Source of the DNA: Xanthomonas translucens pv. cerealis
GTDB lineage: Bacteria > Pseudomonadota > Gammaproteobacteria > Xanthomonadales > Xanthomonadaceae
Reading direction: 5' to 3'
NCBI RefSeq assembly: GCF_006838285.1
Contig: NZ_CP038228.1
Span: forward strand, 3,844,001 to 3,908,000
DNA length: 64,000 nucleotides
Part shown: positions 11,496-20,602 of the stretch, one piece after another
Numbering within the stretch: the stretch's first letter is position 1
Layout: every line of letters begins with the position of its first letter
Program-made: the position numbers and the translations under genes
Notes under the pieces: model-generated
Databases searched by the model: none
The model's input: only the letters and a program-made list of their open reading frames with translations
What the model was told of the DNA's origin: nothing

Positions 11496-11765
11496 TTACG
11501 AGGAGAGCGCGTCGTCGCTGGCCGCGGCCGCCGCGGCGCGGCGCGCCTCGGCCTGTTCGCGCAACCGGCGCAGCTCGGCCGGATCGATCATCGGCGCCGC
11601 ATCGCGTTGACTGGCGTCGCCGATCTTGGCCACGTACCAGCCGCGCGCCCAGGCCAGCAAGAATCCCAGCGCCGCCAATAAAGCCAGCACCAGCAACGAC
11701 ATGTGCGGCGTGGAGAACGCCAGGACGAACGCAGCGAGCGCGAGCAGCAGAAAAAGCCAGTACAT
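11496..11765 (-). CDS. Small membrane protein, function unknown
   Basis: 89 residues: two closely spaced hydrophobic segments fill residues 2-45 ([16 protein letters not shown] and [17 protein letters not shown]), then a cytoplasmic-type tail rich in Ala, Arg and Glu that may form a short coiled coil ([19 protein letters not shown]). It lies 13 bases before pdxJ on the same strand, between pdxJ and cls. No known domain is recognised. Confidence 0.7.
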   Translation of the reverse strand: MYWLFLLLALAAFVLAFSTPHMSLLVLALLAALGFLLAWARGWYVAKIGDASQRDAAPMIDPAELRRLREQAEARRAAAAAASDDALSS

Positions 11766-11886
11766 GACGATCTCCCCAAGAATGGACGCAGTGTAGCGCC
11801 GCGCGGGTGGGCAGTTCCACGAAGAACTGCGCGGACGGCCGCAGCGCAGCGGTCCGCGTAGCCGCCCGATCGCTGCGCGGCCAACG

Positions 11887-13359
11887 TTACAGCAGCGGCG
11901 AGGTCAGCCGTGCCATCGCCTCGGGCAGCCGGTGGCGCCACAGCGAGCGCTTGCGGTCGTCGCGTATCTGCACCGCACCGCCGAGCTCGCGGCCGATCAG
12001 CGTGGCGAGCTGCTGCGTCAGCTGGCGGTCGCGGAACATCGCCGAGACCTCGAAGTTGAGGCGGAAACTGCGGTTGTCGAAATTGGCGCTGCCGACGATG
12101 CACAGGTCGTCGTCGACGATCAGCGCCTTGCTGTGCAGCATGCGCGGGCCGTACTCGTAGATCTTGATTCCGGCCTGCAGCAATTCGTCGAAATACGAGC
12201 GCGCGGCCAGCGTCACCAAGCGCGAATCGCTGCGCTTGGGCACCAGCAGGCGCACGTCGAGCCCGCCCAGCGCGGCCGAGGTCAGCGCCATGCGCGCGGC
12301 CTCGCCCGGGACGAAATACGGCGTCACCAGCCACACCCGCTGTTGCGCAGCGTAGATCGCGGCCACCTGCATGCGGTGGATGCTCTCCCACGAAGAATCC
12401 GGGCCGGACACCAGCACCTGCGCCTTGATCCCGCCGTCGTCGCGGCCGGGCATGTCGTGCGGCCAGATCTGCGCCATGTCGAAGGCGTCGCGGCCCTGCC
12501 GGGTGGCGTACAGCCAGTCCTCGACGAACACCAACTGCAGGCTGCGCACCACGTGGCCTTCGCAGCGCACGTGCAGGTCGCGGTAGGCGTCGGGACGCAG
12601 CGCCTCGTTCTCTTCGTCGGTGACGTTGATGCCGCCGGTGAAGCCGATGCGCCCGTCGATCACCACGATCTTGCGGTGGGTGCGCAGGTTCACCCATGGC
12701 CGCTTGAACTTGAACGGGCGCAGCAGTTGGGTGGGATGGAACCAGGCCGTCTCGCCGCCGGCGTCCAGCAGCGGCTGCAGGAAGCGCTTGCGCACCTGCG
12801 AGGAACCCACCGCATCCAGCAGCAGGCGCACCTTGACCCCGGCGCGGGCGCGCTCGACCAGCGCGTCGCGGATGCGCGTGCCGCTGCGGTCGGGGTTGAA
12901 GATGTAGTACTCCAGGTGCACGTGGTGCTGCGCGGCGGCGATGTCGCGCACGATCGCGTCGTAGGTGGCGGCGCCGTCCACCAGCCATTGCGCGGTGGTG
13001 GCCGAACTCGGCGCCAGGCCGGTGGTGGCCTGGGCGATCTTGGCCAGCTCGGTGCAATCGGCGTCGGGCGGGCAGACGCTGCTGTAGTGCTCCATGCCCG
13101 AGCGCGCGCGGCCGCGGCGCAGGCGTTGCCGCTTCACCTTCTGCGGCCCGAGCAGGTAGTAGATGACGAAGCCCAGGTACGGCAGCGCGGCCAGCGACAG
13201 CACCCAGCTCAGCGTCGCCGCCGGCTCGCGTTTCTGCAGCACGATCCAGCCGCTCAGCCACAGGATGTACAGCAGATAGGCGGCGGTGAGGTAGGCGCCG
13301 AAATGCGGGATGCCGGTCACCCAGTCCCAGGTGTTTTGCAAGGTTGCGAATACGAACAT
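11887..13359 (-). CDS. cls: Cardiolipin synthase
   Basis: 490-residue phospholipase D superfamily enzyme that makes cardiolipin by transphosphatidylation of two phosphatidylglycerols. Two N-terminal membrane helices precede two PLD domains, each with its HKD motif: HRKIVVIDGRIGFTGGIN and HSKALIVDDDLCIVGSANFDNRS. The length matches bacterial ClsA-type enzymes (~480 residues). The ATG at 13359 is placed directly before the first hydrophobic segment (W...IPHFGAYLTAAYLLYILW). Confidence 0.93.
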   Translation of the reverse strand: MFVFATLQNTWDWVTGIPHFGAYLTAAYLLYILWLSGWIVLQKREPAATLSWVLSLAALPYLGFVIYYLLGPQKVKRQRLRRGRARSGMEHYSSVCPPDADCTELAKIAQATTGLAPSSATTAQWLVDGAATYDAIVRDIAAAQHHVHLEYYIFNPDRSGTRIRDALVERARAGVKVRLLLDAVGSSQVRKRFLQPLLDAGGETAWFHPTQLLRPFKFKRPWVNLRTHRKIVVIDGRIGFTGGINVTDEENEALRPDAYRDLHVRCEGHVVRSLQLVFVEDWLYATRQGRDAFDMAQIWPHDMPGRDDGGIKAQVLVSGPDSSWESIHRMQVAAIYAAQQRVWLVTPYFVPGEAARMALTSAALGGLDVRLLVPKRSDSRLVTLAARSYFDELLQAGIKIYEYGPRMLHSKALIVDDDLCIVGSANFDNRSFRLNFEVSAMFRDRQLTQQLATLIGRELGGAVQIRDDRKRSLWRHRLPEAMARLTSPLL

Positions 13360-13467
13360 CGGCGAATTCTACGGGGCGGGCGTGGCTTCTGCCCGTTGCG
13401 CTGAAAGATTCAGCCGTGCTGCGTCGCCGTCGCAACGGCCGCGACGGCAGCGGCGTAGCCTGTGCGG

Positions 13468-14553
13468 ATGAGCAACGCCATCAAGGGACGCGGCGCGGGC
13501 AGCCATCTGCCGGGCCGCTTCGAACGCAGTATCAGCCAGGCCGAGGACGACGGCTGGCATCCCGACGACAGCGAGGAATTCGCTGCGCCGCGGCTGCGCA
13601 CGCAGGTACGCGAGGAGACCGCGCGCAGCATCATCAGCCGCAACCAGTCGCCGGACGTGGGCTTCTCGCAGTCGGTCAATCCGTACCGTGGTTGCGAACA
13701 CGGCTGCAGCTACTGCTTCGCGCGCCCCAGCCACGCCTACCTGAACCTGTCGCCGGGGCTGGATTTCGAGACCCGCCTGTTCGCCAAGACCAACGCGCCG
13801 GAGCTGCTGCGCCGCGAACTGGCCAAGCCCCGCTACGTGCCCAGCCCGATCGCGCTGGGCATCAACACCGACGCCTACCAGCCGATCGAGCGCAAGCTGC
13901 AGCTGACCCGTCAGTTGATCGAGGTGCTGTGGGAAACCCGCCATCCGTTCTCGCTGATCACCAAGAACGCGCTGGTCGAGCGCGACCTGGACCTGCTGGT
14001 GCCGCTGGCGCGCGAGAACCTGGTCAGCGTGCATTTCTCGGTGACCTCGCTGGATCCGCGTCTGTCGGCACGGCTGGAGCCGCGCGCCTCGGCGCCGCAT
14101 GCACGGCTGCGCGCGATGCGCACGCTGCACGAGGCCGGGGTGCCGGTGGGAGTGATGGTGGCGCCGGTGATCCCGTGGATCAACGACCACGCACTGGAAG
14201 CGGTGTTGGAAGCGGCGCATGCCGCAGGGGCCGACTCGGCCGGCTACGTGCTGTTGCGCCTGCCGCACGAGGTGGCGCCGCTGTTCCGCGACTGGCTGCA
14301 GGCGCACCACCCCGACCGCGCCGCGCACGTGATGAGCACGGTGCAGCAGTTGCGCGGCGGCAAGGACTACGACAGCGCCTTCGGCAAGCGTATGCGCGGC
14401 GAAGGCGTCTATGCCGACCTGCTGGCGCGGCGCTTCGCGCTGGCGCACAAGCGCCTGGGCTATGCCGAACGCTCGCGCCCGGCGCTGGACTGCAGCCGCT
14501 TCGTCAGGCCGCTGCCGCCGCGCGCGCCATCGCCGCAGGGCGAGTTGTTTTGA
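13468..14553 (+). CDS. PA0069-family radical SAM protein
   Basis: 361-residue radical S-adenosylmethionine enzyme of the SPL/Rv2578c-like group. The [4Fe-4S] site is CEHGCSYC near residue 74, following NPYRG. Other conserved stretches are ALGINTDAYQPIER and VPVGVMVAPVIPWIND. The reaction of this subgroup is not established. The ATG at 13468 is preferred; an in-frame GTG lies two codons earlier at 13462. It is divergent from cls with an ~100-base intergenic region. Confidence 0.88.
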   Translation: MSNAIKGRGAGSHLPGRFERSISQAEDDGWHPDDSEEFAAPRLRTQVREETARSIISRNQSPDVGFSQSVNPYRGCEHGCSYCFARPSHAYLNLSPGLDFETRLFAKTNAPELLRRELAKPRYVPSPIALGINTDAYQPIERKLQLTRQLIEVLWETRHPFSLITKNALVERDLDLLVPLARENLVSVHFSVTSLDPRLSARLEPRASAPHARLRAMRTLHEAGVPVGVMVAPVIPWINDHALEAVLEAAHAAGADSAGYVLLRLPHEVAPLFRDWLQAHHPDRAAHVMSTVQQLRGGKDYDSAFGKRMRGEGVYADLLARRFALAHKRLGYAERSRPALDCSRFVRPLPPRAPSPQGELF

Positions 14554-14618
14554 GGCGGTGATTGGGGATTGGCAAGCGCGCGCGACGCTGTCTGCGCTAG
14601 CCGGCTTTCCCCCATTCC

Positions 14619-15326
14619 CTACTCCCTGCCGTACAACGCCTGCGCCGACTGGAACAGGATCCAGCTGGTGGCGATGAACTTGTCGCCGCCCTGCGGGCGG
14701 TTACCGCGGTGGGTGTGGGTGAATGCGGTGGGCGCGATCAGCAGGCTGCCGGCGCGCGGTGCGATCTTGCGCTGCTGGAACAGGAACTCGGTTTCGCCGT
14801 CCTGGAAATCGTCGTTGAGGTACAGCGTCCACAGCAGATGCCGGTGCAGGGTCTCGGCGCCGGGATCGCGCGGATACAGCTCGCAGTGCCAGTACGGATA
14901 GCCGCCCTCGCCCGCCTGGTACCACTGCAGGTTGATCGCGCCCGGGCGCAGGCAGGTGCGGGCCAGGCTGGAAAGCGCCGCATCGTCGAGCAGCGCGAAA
15001 TCGTCGGCGCCGAGCCGGTGCGGTTGGCCATCGGCGCCGGGTACCTGCAGCATCAGCGGCGAGATCAGCGCTTGCGGATACTTGCGCAGATAGCCGAGCA
15101 GGCCGGCGAACACCGCCTGCTGCAGCCGTTGTTCCACGTCCCGCCACGGCTCCAGGCCGCTGATGCGCAGGTCGCGGCTATGCTTGAGTTCGGGGAACAC
15201 GCCGCTGCCGACCTCGCCCGGCTGCAACTGCGCACTGCCGCGCAGGCGGCGCATGATCGCCGCGCAATCCTCGCGGGACATGGCGGCGTCGAAGACTTCG
15301 ATGAAATCGGGAGTGGAATCGGACAT
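14619..15326 (-). CDS. 2-oxoglutarate/Fe(II)-dependent oxygenase family protein
   Basis: 235-residue protein resembling the prolyl 4-hydroxylase-like 2OG-Fe(II) oxygenases. A metal-ligand candidate is in YPYWHCELYPRD near residue 147. The second half of the fold has LHRHLLWTLYLNDDFQDGETEF, PRAGSLLIAP and FTHTHRG, where the last His and a downstream Arg-containing strand would bind iron and 2-oxoglutarate. The first site reads H-C-E rather than the commoner HxD. Substrate unknown. Confidence 0.75.
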   Translation of the reverse strand: MSDSTPDFIEVFDAAMSREDCAAIMRRLRGSAQLQPGEVGSGVFPELKHSRDLRISGLEPWRDVEQRLQQAVFAGLLGYLRKYPQALISPLMLQVPGADGQPHRLGADDFALLDDAALSSLARTCLRPGAINLQWYQAGEGGYPYWHCELYPRDPGAETLHRHLLWTLYLNDDFQDGETEFLFQQRKIAPRAGSLLIAPTAFTHTHRGNRPQGGDKFIATSWILFQSAQALYGRE

Positions 15327-15654
15327 CGCGCGACCTTACCAGCGATCCTGCGGCCTCGCAGCTGCGCCGTCGCTTCGCACGCCCAGTAGCGTCGACAGTT
15401 GGAACGCGCTGGAGGCGCCGATTGTGAAGCTTCTGGCGGCAAAGAAGATCGGCGCCCACAGCGCGAGGTTGCCCGCTACGATCGGTCGTTGCGGCTTTGC
15501 CGCGTCATCCAGGAAATGACGCGGGGCATCAGTGCGATCGGCGCGGTCGCGAAGAAGAACACGAGGAAGGCCGTTTGGTTCATCGCGCCTCAGCTTTTCG
15601 GTTTCGCAAAGGCGGATGTCGTCGGACCGCGTCGAACGCAGGCAAGCGGATGGA
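15327..15654. other. 328-base gap between oxygenase and fbp
   Basis: Apart from the possible broken small membrane protein described separately on the minus strand, I see no gene, terminator or repeat here. Confidence 0.4.
15362..15583 (-). pseudogene. Possible small membrane protein gene with a frameshift
   Basis: From the ATG at 15583 a 35-residue hydrophobic peptide (MNQTAFLVFFFATAPIAL...MTRQSRNDRS) runs to a stop at 15476. Shifting the frame by one base just before this stop continues a protein-like sequence, VAGNLALWAPIFFAARSFTIG and further. Joined, the two parts would make a short membrane protein with two helices. This may be a frameshifted remnant or a genuine 35-residue peptide. 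I do not recognise the family. Confidence 0.3.
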
Positions 15655-16671
15655 TCAGCCCTGCGCCTGGTCGTGCTCCACGTGATAACGCACCGCCTCG
15701 GCCACCTCGTTCTTCGAACCCAGGAACACCGGCACGCGCTGGTGCAGTTGCTCCGGGTGCAGGCCGAGGATGCGCTCGCGGCCGGTGCTGGCGGCGCCGC
15801 CTGCCTGTTCGACCAGCAGGCCCATCGGGTTGGCTTCGTACATCAGGCGCAGCTTGCCGGCCTTGCCGGGCTCCTTCTTGTCCCACGGGTAGATGAAGAT
15901 GCCGCCGCGGGTCAGGATGCGGTGCACGTCGGCGACCATGCTGGCGATCCAGCGCATGTTGAAGTTCTTGCCGCGCGCGCCTTCGCTGCCGGCCAGCAGG
16001 TCGGCCACGTAGTGCTGCATCGGTGCTTCCCAGTGGCGCTGGTTGGACATGTTGATGGCGAACTCGGCGGTGTCCTCGGGGATGCGCATGTCGGCCTGGG
16101 TCAGCAGGAAGCTGCCTTCCTCGCGTTCCAGGGTGAAGGCGTGGGTACCGTGGCCCAGGGTCAGCACCAGCATCGTGCTGGGGCCATAGATGCAGTAGCC
16201 GGCGGCGACCTGGGCGGTACCCGGCTGCAGGAAGTGCTCGTCGCCGGGTTTGTCGGTGCCGGGTGGTGCGCGCAGCACCGAGAAGATGGTGCCGACGGAG
16301 ACGTTGACGTCGATGTTGGAGCTGCCGTCCAGCGGGTCGAACAGCAGCAGGAAGTCGCCGCTGGGATACTTGTCGGGCACAGGTTGGCAGTGGTCCATCT
16401 CTTCCGATGCGCAGGCGGCCAGATGCCCGCCCCAGGCGTTGGCTTCGAGCAGGATGTCGTTGCTGAGCACGTCCAGTTTCTTCTGCGCCTCGCCCTGCAC
16501 GTTGCCGGTGCCGGCGTCGCCGAGCACGCCGCCGAGGGCGCCCTTGCTGACCGCGATGGAGATGCGCTTGCAGGCGCGGGTCACGATGGTGATGAGCTGG
16601 CGCAGCTCCGGGCCGATGCGGCCGGCGTGCTGTTCTTCGATCAGAAAGCGGGTCAGCGAGGTTCGCGACAT
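15655..16671 (-). CDS. fbp: Class 1 fructose-1,6-bisphosphatase
   Basis: Gluconeogenic enzyme that hydrolyses fructose 1,6-bisphosphate to fructose 6-phosphate. The 338-residue protein shows the metal and substrate motif DPLDGSSN at residues 112-119, the acidic metal-binding ASEEMD near 88, and [11 protein letters not shown] near 265, followed by the typical C-terminal [14 protein letters not shown]. Length is as expected. It is a single gene on the minus strand, with no partner gene in an obvious operon. Confidence 0.96.
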   Translation of the reverse strand: MSRTSLTRFLIEEQHAGRIGPELRQLITIVTRACKRISIAVSKGALGGVLGDAGTGNVQGEAQKKLDVLSNDILLEANAWGGHLAACASEEMDHCQPVPDKYPSGDFLLLFDPLDGSSNIDVNVSVGTIFSVLRAPPGTDKPGDEHFLQPGTAQVAAGYCIYGPSTMLVLTLGHGTHAFTLEREEGSFLLTQADMRIPEDTAEFAINMSNQRHWEAPMQHYVADLLAGSEGARGKNFNMRWIASMVADVHRILTRGGIFIYPWDKKEPGKAGKLRLMYEANPMGLLVEQAGGAASTGRERILGLHPEQLHQRVPVFLGSKNEVAEAVRYHVEHDQAQG

Positions 16672-16924
16672 GGGCGCAGGCAGCCTTTCGTGGGGGAAGT
16701 GCGCCTATTGTCGCGGCTGTTGCGTGAGATTTCGATTAGCGGGAGAGCGATGAGGTCCAACTGTGGAAGGAGCTCGGGATTGAAGTGAGCCGAAGGCGCC
16801 ATGCGTCGGGGCTGAAGCCCCTCCCACAAAAAGCGAAGTCCTGCGCCTTCGCGCGCAACTCGCGTAGCCATTGTTGGATGGGCGCTTGGTTGATACAGGA
16901 ATGTGTCGGGGGCGGACGTCGCGC
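16672..16924. other. Gap upstream of fbp with a REP-like hairpin
   Basis: No gene seen. A small palindrome GGGGCTGAAGCCCC followed by TCCCACAAAA at 16805-16831 resembles one arm of the REP-like element at 27467. Confidence 0.4.
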
Positions 16925-16957
16925 ACAAAAAAGCCGGAAGCGCACGCGCTTCCGGCT
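16925..16957 (-). terminator. Rho-independent terminator of tyrB
   Basis: On the minus strand a GC-rich stem AGCCGGAAGCG with a 4-base loop is followed by seven U residues, 23 bases past the tyrB stop. Confidence 0.88.
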
Positions 16958-16980
16958 TCGTATTGCAGTACCGCGCGCGA

Positions 16981-18183
16981 TCAGCCCTTGTGCACGGTGG
17001 CCACGGCCTGGGTCACGTAGTCCAGGTTGGCCTGGCTCAGCGCGGCCACGCAGATGCGGCCGGTGCCGACGGCATAGATGCCGAACTCTTCGCGCAGCCG
17101 GTCCACCTGCGGCTTGCTCAGGCCAGAGTAGGAGAACATGCCGGCCTGCTGCTGGATGAAGCCGAACTCCGGCGCGCCGAGGGCGGCCAGTTTCTGCACC
17201 ATGCCGGCGCGCAGTGCGTGGATGCGCTCGCGCATCTCGGCCAGTTCCTGCTCCCACATCGCGCGCAGCTCGGGGCTGTTGAGCACGCCGGCCACCAGCG
17301 CGGCGCCGTGCGTGGAGGGGCTGGAGTAGATGGTGCGGATGATGCGCTTGACCTGCGACTGCACCGCCTTGCTCTCGGCCGCGGTGGCCGAGACCACCGA
17401 CAGCGCGCCGACGCGCTCGCCGTACAGCGAGAACGACTTGGAGTACGAACTGGCGACCACGTAGCTGTCCACGCCGGCCTCGGCCAGCAGGCGCACCGCG
17501 TAGGCGTCTTCGTCGATGCCCTTGTCGAAGCCCTGGTAGGCGATGTCGACGAACGGGAACAGGTTGCGTTCCTTCAGCAGCGCGGCGACGGTGCGCCACT
17601 GTTCCTGGGTCAGGTCGGCGCCGGTCGGGTTGTGGCAGCACGCGTGCAGCAGCACTACGGTGCCCGGCGCGAGCTTGGCCAGATCGGCGAGCATGCCGTC
17701 GAAGTTCAGGCCGTGCGTGGCTGCATCGAAATAGGTGTAATCGACCACGTCGAAGCCGGCGGCCGAGAACACCGCGCGGTGGTTCTCCCAGCTCGGGTTG
17801 CTGATGGCGATGGTCGAGGTGGACAGCAGCTTCTTCAGCAGATCCGCGCCCACGCGCAGCGCGCCGCTGCCGCCGATGGTCTGCGAGGTGGCGACGCGGC
17901 CGGCGGCCAGCAGCGGCGACTCGGCGCCGAACAGCAGCTGCTGCGTGGCCAGGTCGTAGGCTGGCAGGCCGTCGATCGGCAGGTAGCCGCGCGGTTTGGC
18001 GTCTTGCGCCAGCTGCCGTTCGATCTGCTGGACGGCGCGCAGCAGCGGGATGCGGCCGCTCTCGTCGTAGTAGATGCCCACGCCCAGGTTGACCTTGGTC
18101 GGGCGGGAATCGGCGTTGTAGGCCTCGGTCAGGCCCAGGATCGGGTCGCCTGGGACCTGTTCCACGTTTGCAAAGAAGGACAC
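16981..18183 (-). CDS. tyrB: Aromatic amino acid / aspartate aminotransferase
   Basis: 400-residue fold type I PLP-dependent transaminase of the AspC/TyrB class. Features: N-terminal DPILGLTEAY and VNLGVGIYYDE, the HNPTG segment near residue 184, FVDIAYQGFDKG near 211, and the PLP-binding Lys at about 249 in SSYSKSFSLYGERVG. TyrB-type enzymes transaminate tyrosine, phenylalanine and aspartate with 2-oxoglutarate; AspC and TyrB cannot be separated by eye. Divergent from a TonB-dependent receptor. Confidence 0.88.
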   Translation of the reverse strand: MSFFANVEQVPGDPILGLTEAYNADSRPTKVNLGVGIYYDESGRIPLLRAVQQIERQLAQDAKPRGYLPIDGLPAYDLATQQLLFGAESPLLAAGRVATSQTIGGSGALRVGADLLKKLLSTSTIAISNPSWENHRAVFSAAGFDVVDYTYFDAATHGLNFDGMLADLAKLAPGTVVLLHACCHNPTGADLTQEQWRTVAALLKERNLFPFVDIAYQGFDKGIDEDAYAVRLLAEAGVDSYVVASSYSKSFSLYGERVGALSVVSATAAESKAVQSQVKRIIRTIYSSPSTHGAALVAGVLNSPELRAMWEQELAEMRERIHALRAGMVQKLAALGAPEFGFIQQQAGMFSYSGLSKPQVDRLREEFGIYAVGTGRICVAALSQANLDYVTQAVATVHKG

Positions 18184-18334
18184 GGCGGTACTCGTTCGGT
18201 GGCGAAGGGTGGGGGCCGGGAGGGACCGGAGCCGGCGCGGTCAAACACCCTATCCTAGCAAACGCAGGCCTTGCGTGGCGGGGCTTTGCGCTACACGGCG
18301 AGCGCCCGGGCGGCGCTTGCGCGATGATGCGCGG

Positions 18335-20470
18335 ATGCCCAGTCGCCATCCGCTCGCCCTGCTCTGCGGCCTCTGTGCCGCGGGGCTGTCGCCCGTCGTC
18401 TGCGCCGCCGATGCCGATGCCGATCCCGCCACCCTGCCGGTCGTGCAGGTGCAGGCCGCACGCGTCGCCGGGGTCGACGATTTCGACCTGCCCGCCTCGC
18501 TGACCGCGATCACCCTGGGCGACAGCAACCGCACCGGCGTGCAGGTCGCCGAGGCCTTGGCCGGCGTGCCCGGGCTGCTGGCCCGCGACCGCCAGAACTA
18601 CGCGCAGGACACGCAGTTGTCGATCCGCGGCTTCGGTGCGCGTTCGGCATTCGGCGTGCGCGGCGTGCGCCTGCTGCTGGACGGCATCCCGGCGACGATG
18701 CCGGACGGCCAGGGCCAGCTGTCGCACTTCAACCTGTTGGGTGCCGAGCGCATCGAGGTGCTGCGCGGCCCGTTCTCGGCGCTGTACGGCAACTCCTCCG
18801 GCGGCGTGGTGCAGCTGTGGAGCGCCGACGGCGCGCCAGACGATCCGTGGCGGCTGCGCAGCACGGTCGGCAGCAACGGCACGGTCAGCGCCGGGGTGCA
18901 GCTGCAGGGCCAGCAAGGCGACGTGCACTACAACCTGGCCACCACCCACTTCCGCACCGACGGCTACCGCGCCCACAGCCAGGCGCGGCGCGAATCGGTC
19001 AACGCCAGGTTCGGTTTCGACCTGGCCCCCGGCCGGCGCCTGGACCTGGTGCTGAACGACCTGGACGCGCCGTGGGCGCAGGATCCGCTGGGCCTGACCC
19101 GCGCCCAGTTCCATGCCGACCCGCAGCAGGCCACCGCAGTGGCGACCCAGTTCGATACGCGCAAGTCCACGCGCCAGGCGCAGGCCGGGGCGATCTTCAC
19201 CCAGCACGTGGACCAGCAGACCTGGCGACTGATGGGCTACGCCGGGCGCCGCGACGTGCAGCAATACCTGGCGGTACCGGTGGCGGTGCAGGCCAATCCG
19301 CCCAATCCGCTGCATGCCGGCGGGCTGATCGACCTGGACGGCGACTACGGTGGCGTGGATGCGCGCTGGGCCTGGCAGGGCGAGCTGGGCGGGCGGCCGT
19401 TCCAGCTCACCGCCGGCGCCAATGCCGACCGCCAGAAGCAGCACCGCACCGGCTACGAGAACTTCGTCGGCAGCACGTTGGGGGTGGAGGGCCGCTTGCG
19501 CCGCGACCAGGAGGACCAAGTGCAGAACGTGGACCAGTTCGCCCAGGCCTGGTGGCAGTTCAGCGCGCGCTGGTCGCTGCTGGCCGGCTTGCGCCACAGC
19601 CAGGTGCGGTTCCGTTCCGACGACGCCTACATCGTCGGCCGCAACCTGGACGACAGCGGCCGCACCGACTATGCGGTGACCACGCCGGTGGCCGGGGTGG
19701 TGTTCCGTGCCAGCGACGACCTGCGCTTCTACGCCTCGGCCGGCCGCGGCTTCGAGACGCCGACCTTCAACGAGCTGGGCTATCGCAACGATGGCGGCGC
19801 CGGGCTGGCGCTGGACCTGTCCGCGGCCAGGGGCGAGAACCTGGAACTGGGCGCGAAATGGCGCAACCAGGCCGGCGCGGCCTGGGAGGCGGCGCTGTTC
19901 CGCGCCACGACCGACGACGAACTGGCGGTGGCCAGCAACACCAACGGCCGCAGCACTTACCGCAACATCGGCCGCACCCGCCGCCAGGGCGCCGAAGCCA
20001 GCTACCTGCTGCCGCTGGGCGACACCGCGCAGCTGCAGTTGTCCTACACCTGGCTGCAGGCGACTGTGCGCCAGCGCTACCTGACCTGCGCCAGCAGCGG
20101 CTGCGCCACGCCCACCGCGCGGGTAGCGGCCGGTTCGCGCCTGCCCGGGGTGCCGCGCCAGCAGGTCTTCGCGCGCTGGCAGTGGCAGCCGCGCGCCTGG
20201 CAGTTCGCGGTCGAAGCGGTGGCCGCCGGCGACACCGTGGCCAACGACCTGGCCAGCGCGACCGCCCCCGGCTACGCGCTGCTGAACCTGGAGGCCTCGC
20301 GCCGCTGGAATACCGCACACGGCGCGCTACGCAGCTTCGCGCGCATCGACAACGCGCTCGATCACGCCTACATCGGCTCGGTGATCGTCAACGACGGCAA
20401 CGGCCGCTACTACGAGCCGGGACCGGATCGCGGCTATACGGTCGGGCTGCAATGGGAGTTCGCGCACTGA
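18335..20470 (+). CDS. TonB-dependent outer-membrane receptor
   Basis: 711-residue receptor. I use the ATG at 18335 because it starts a signal peptide (PLALLCGLCAAGLSPVVCAAD); the frame is open further upstream without a better start. A TonB-box-like TLPVVQVQA is followed by the plug domain (LSIRGFGARSAFGVRG, GVRLLLDGIPATMPDGQG, ERIEVLRGPFSALYGNSSGGV) and a 22-strand-type barrel ending in aromatic Y-T-V-G-L-Q-W-E-F. The plug resembles iron/siderophore receptors of the FecA/PhuR type, but the ligand cannot be named. No Fur box was identified. Confidence 0.88.
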   Translation: MPSRHPLALLCGLCAAGLSPVVCAADADADPATLPVVQVQAARVAGVDDFDLPASLTAITLGDSNRTGVQVAEALAGVPGLLARDRQNYAQDTQLSIRGFGARSAFGVRGVRLLLDGIPATMPDGQGQLSHFNLLGAERIEVLRGPFSALYGNSSGGVVQLWSADGAPDDPWRLRSTVGSNGTVSAGVQLQGQQGDVHYNLATTHFRTDGYRAHSQARRESVNARFGFDLAPGRRLDLVLNDLDAPWAQDPLGLTRAQFHADPQQATAVATQFDTRKSTRQAQAGAIFTQHVDQQTWRLMGYAGRRDVQQYLAVPVAVQANPPNPLHAGGLIDLDGDYGGVDARWAWQGELGGRPFQLTAGANADRQKQHRTGYENFVGSTLGVEGRLRRDQEDQVQNVDQFAQAWWQFSARWSLLAGLRHSQVRFRSDDAYIVGRNLDDSGRTDYAVTTPVAGVVFRASDDLRFYASAGRGFETPTFNELGYRNDGGAGLALDLSAARGENLELGAKWRNQAGAAWEAALFRATTDDELAVASNTNGRSTYRNIGRTRRQGAEASYLLPLGDTAQLQLSYTWLQATVRQRYLTCASSGCATPTARVAAGSRLPGVPRQQVFARWQWQPRAWQFAVEAVAAGDTVANDLASATAPGYALLNLEASRRWNTAHGALRSFARIDNALDHAYIGSVIVNDGNGRYYEPGPDRGYTVGLQWEFAH

Positions 20471-20602
20471 GCGCAGCCTGCCTGCGCCGCGCGACCGCCC
20501 TCGCCTGGCCGGCTACCGTTTTTCATACGGTCTTTCGCTTCGGGCCGCTCGCCAGGCAGGGGCACGGCTAAGCTCGCGGCGGACTCATTCGGAAGCTGTC
20601 GG

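Noticed and set aside
11932..13404. 490-codon plus-strand frame opposite cls
   Set aside because: The true gene is cls with both HKD motifs on the minus strand.
15532..16788. A 418-codon open frame on the plus strand opposite fbp
   Set aside because: It is the antisense of fbp, has no recognisable protein pattern, and high-GC DNA produces such frames routinely.
16736..20320. A 1194-codon minus-strand open frame
   Set aside because: It runs antisense to the TonB receptor and out of frame through tyrB, both certain genes; composition is Gly/Ala/Arg-biased noise.
20522..20543. TTCGC/TTCGG motifs just upstream of the lipase gene as a PIP box
   Set aside because: The half-sites are adjacent rather than 15 bases apart; no pair with correct spacing exists in this gap.
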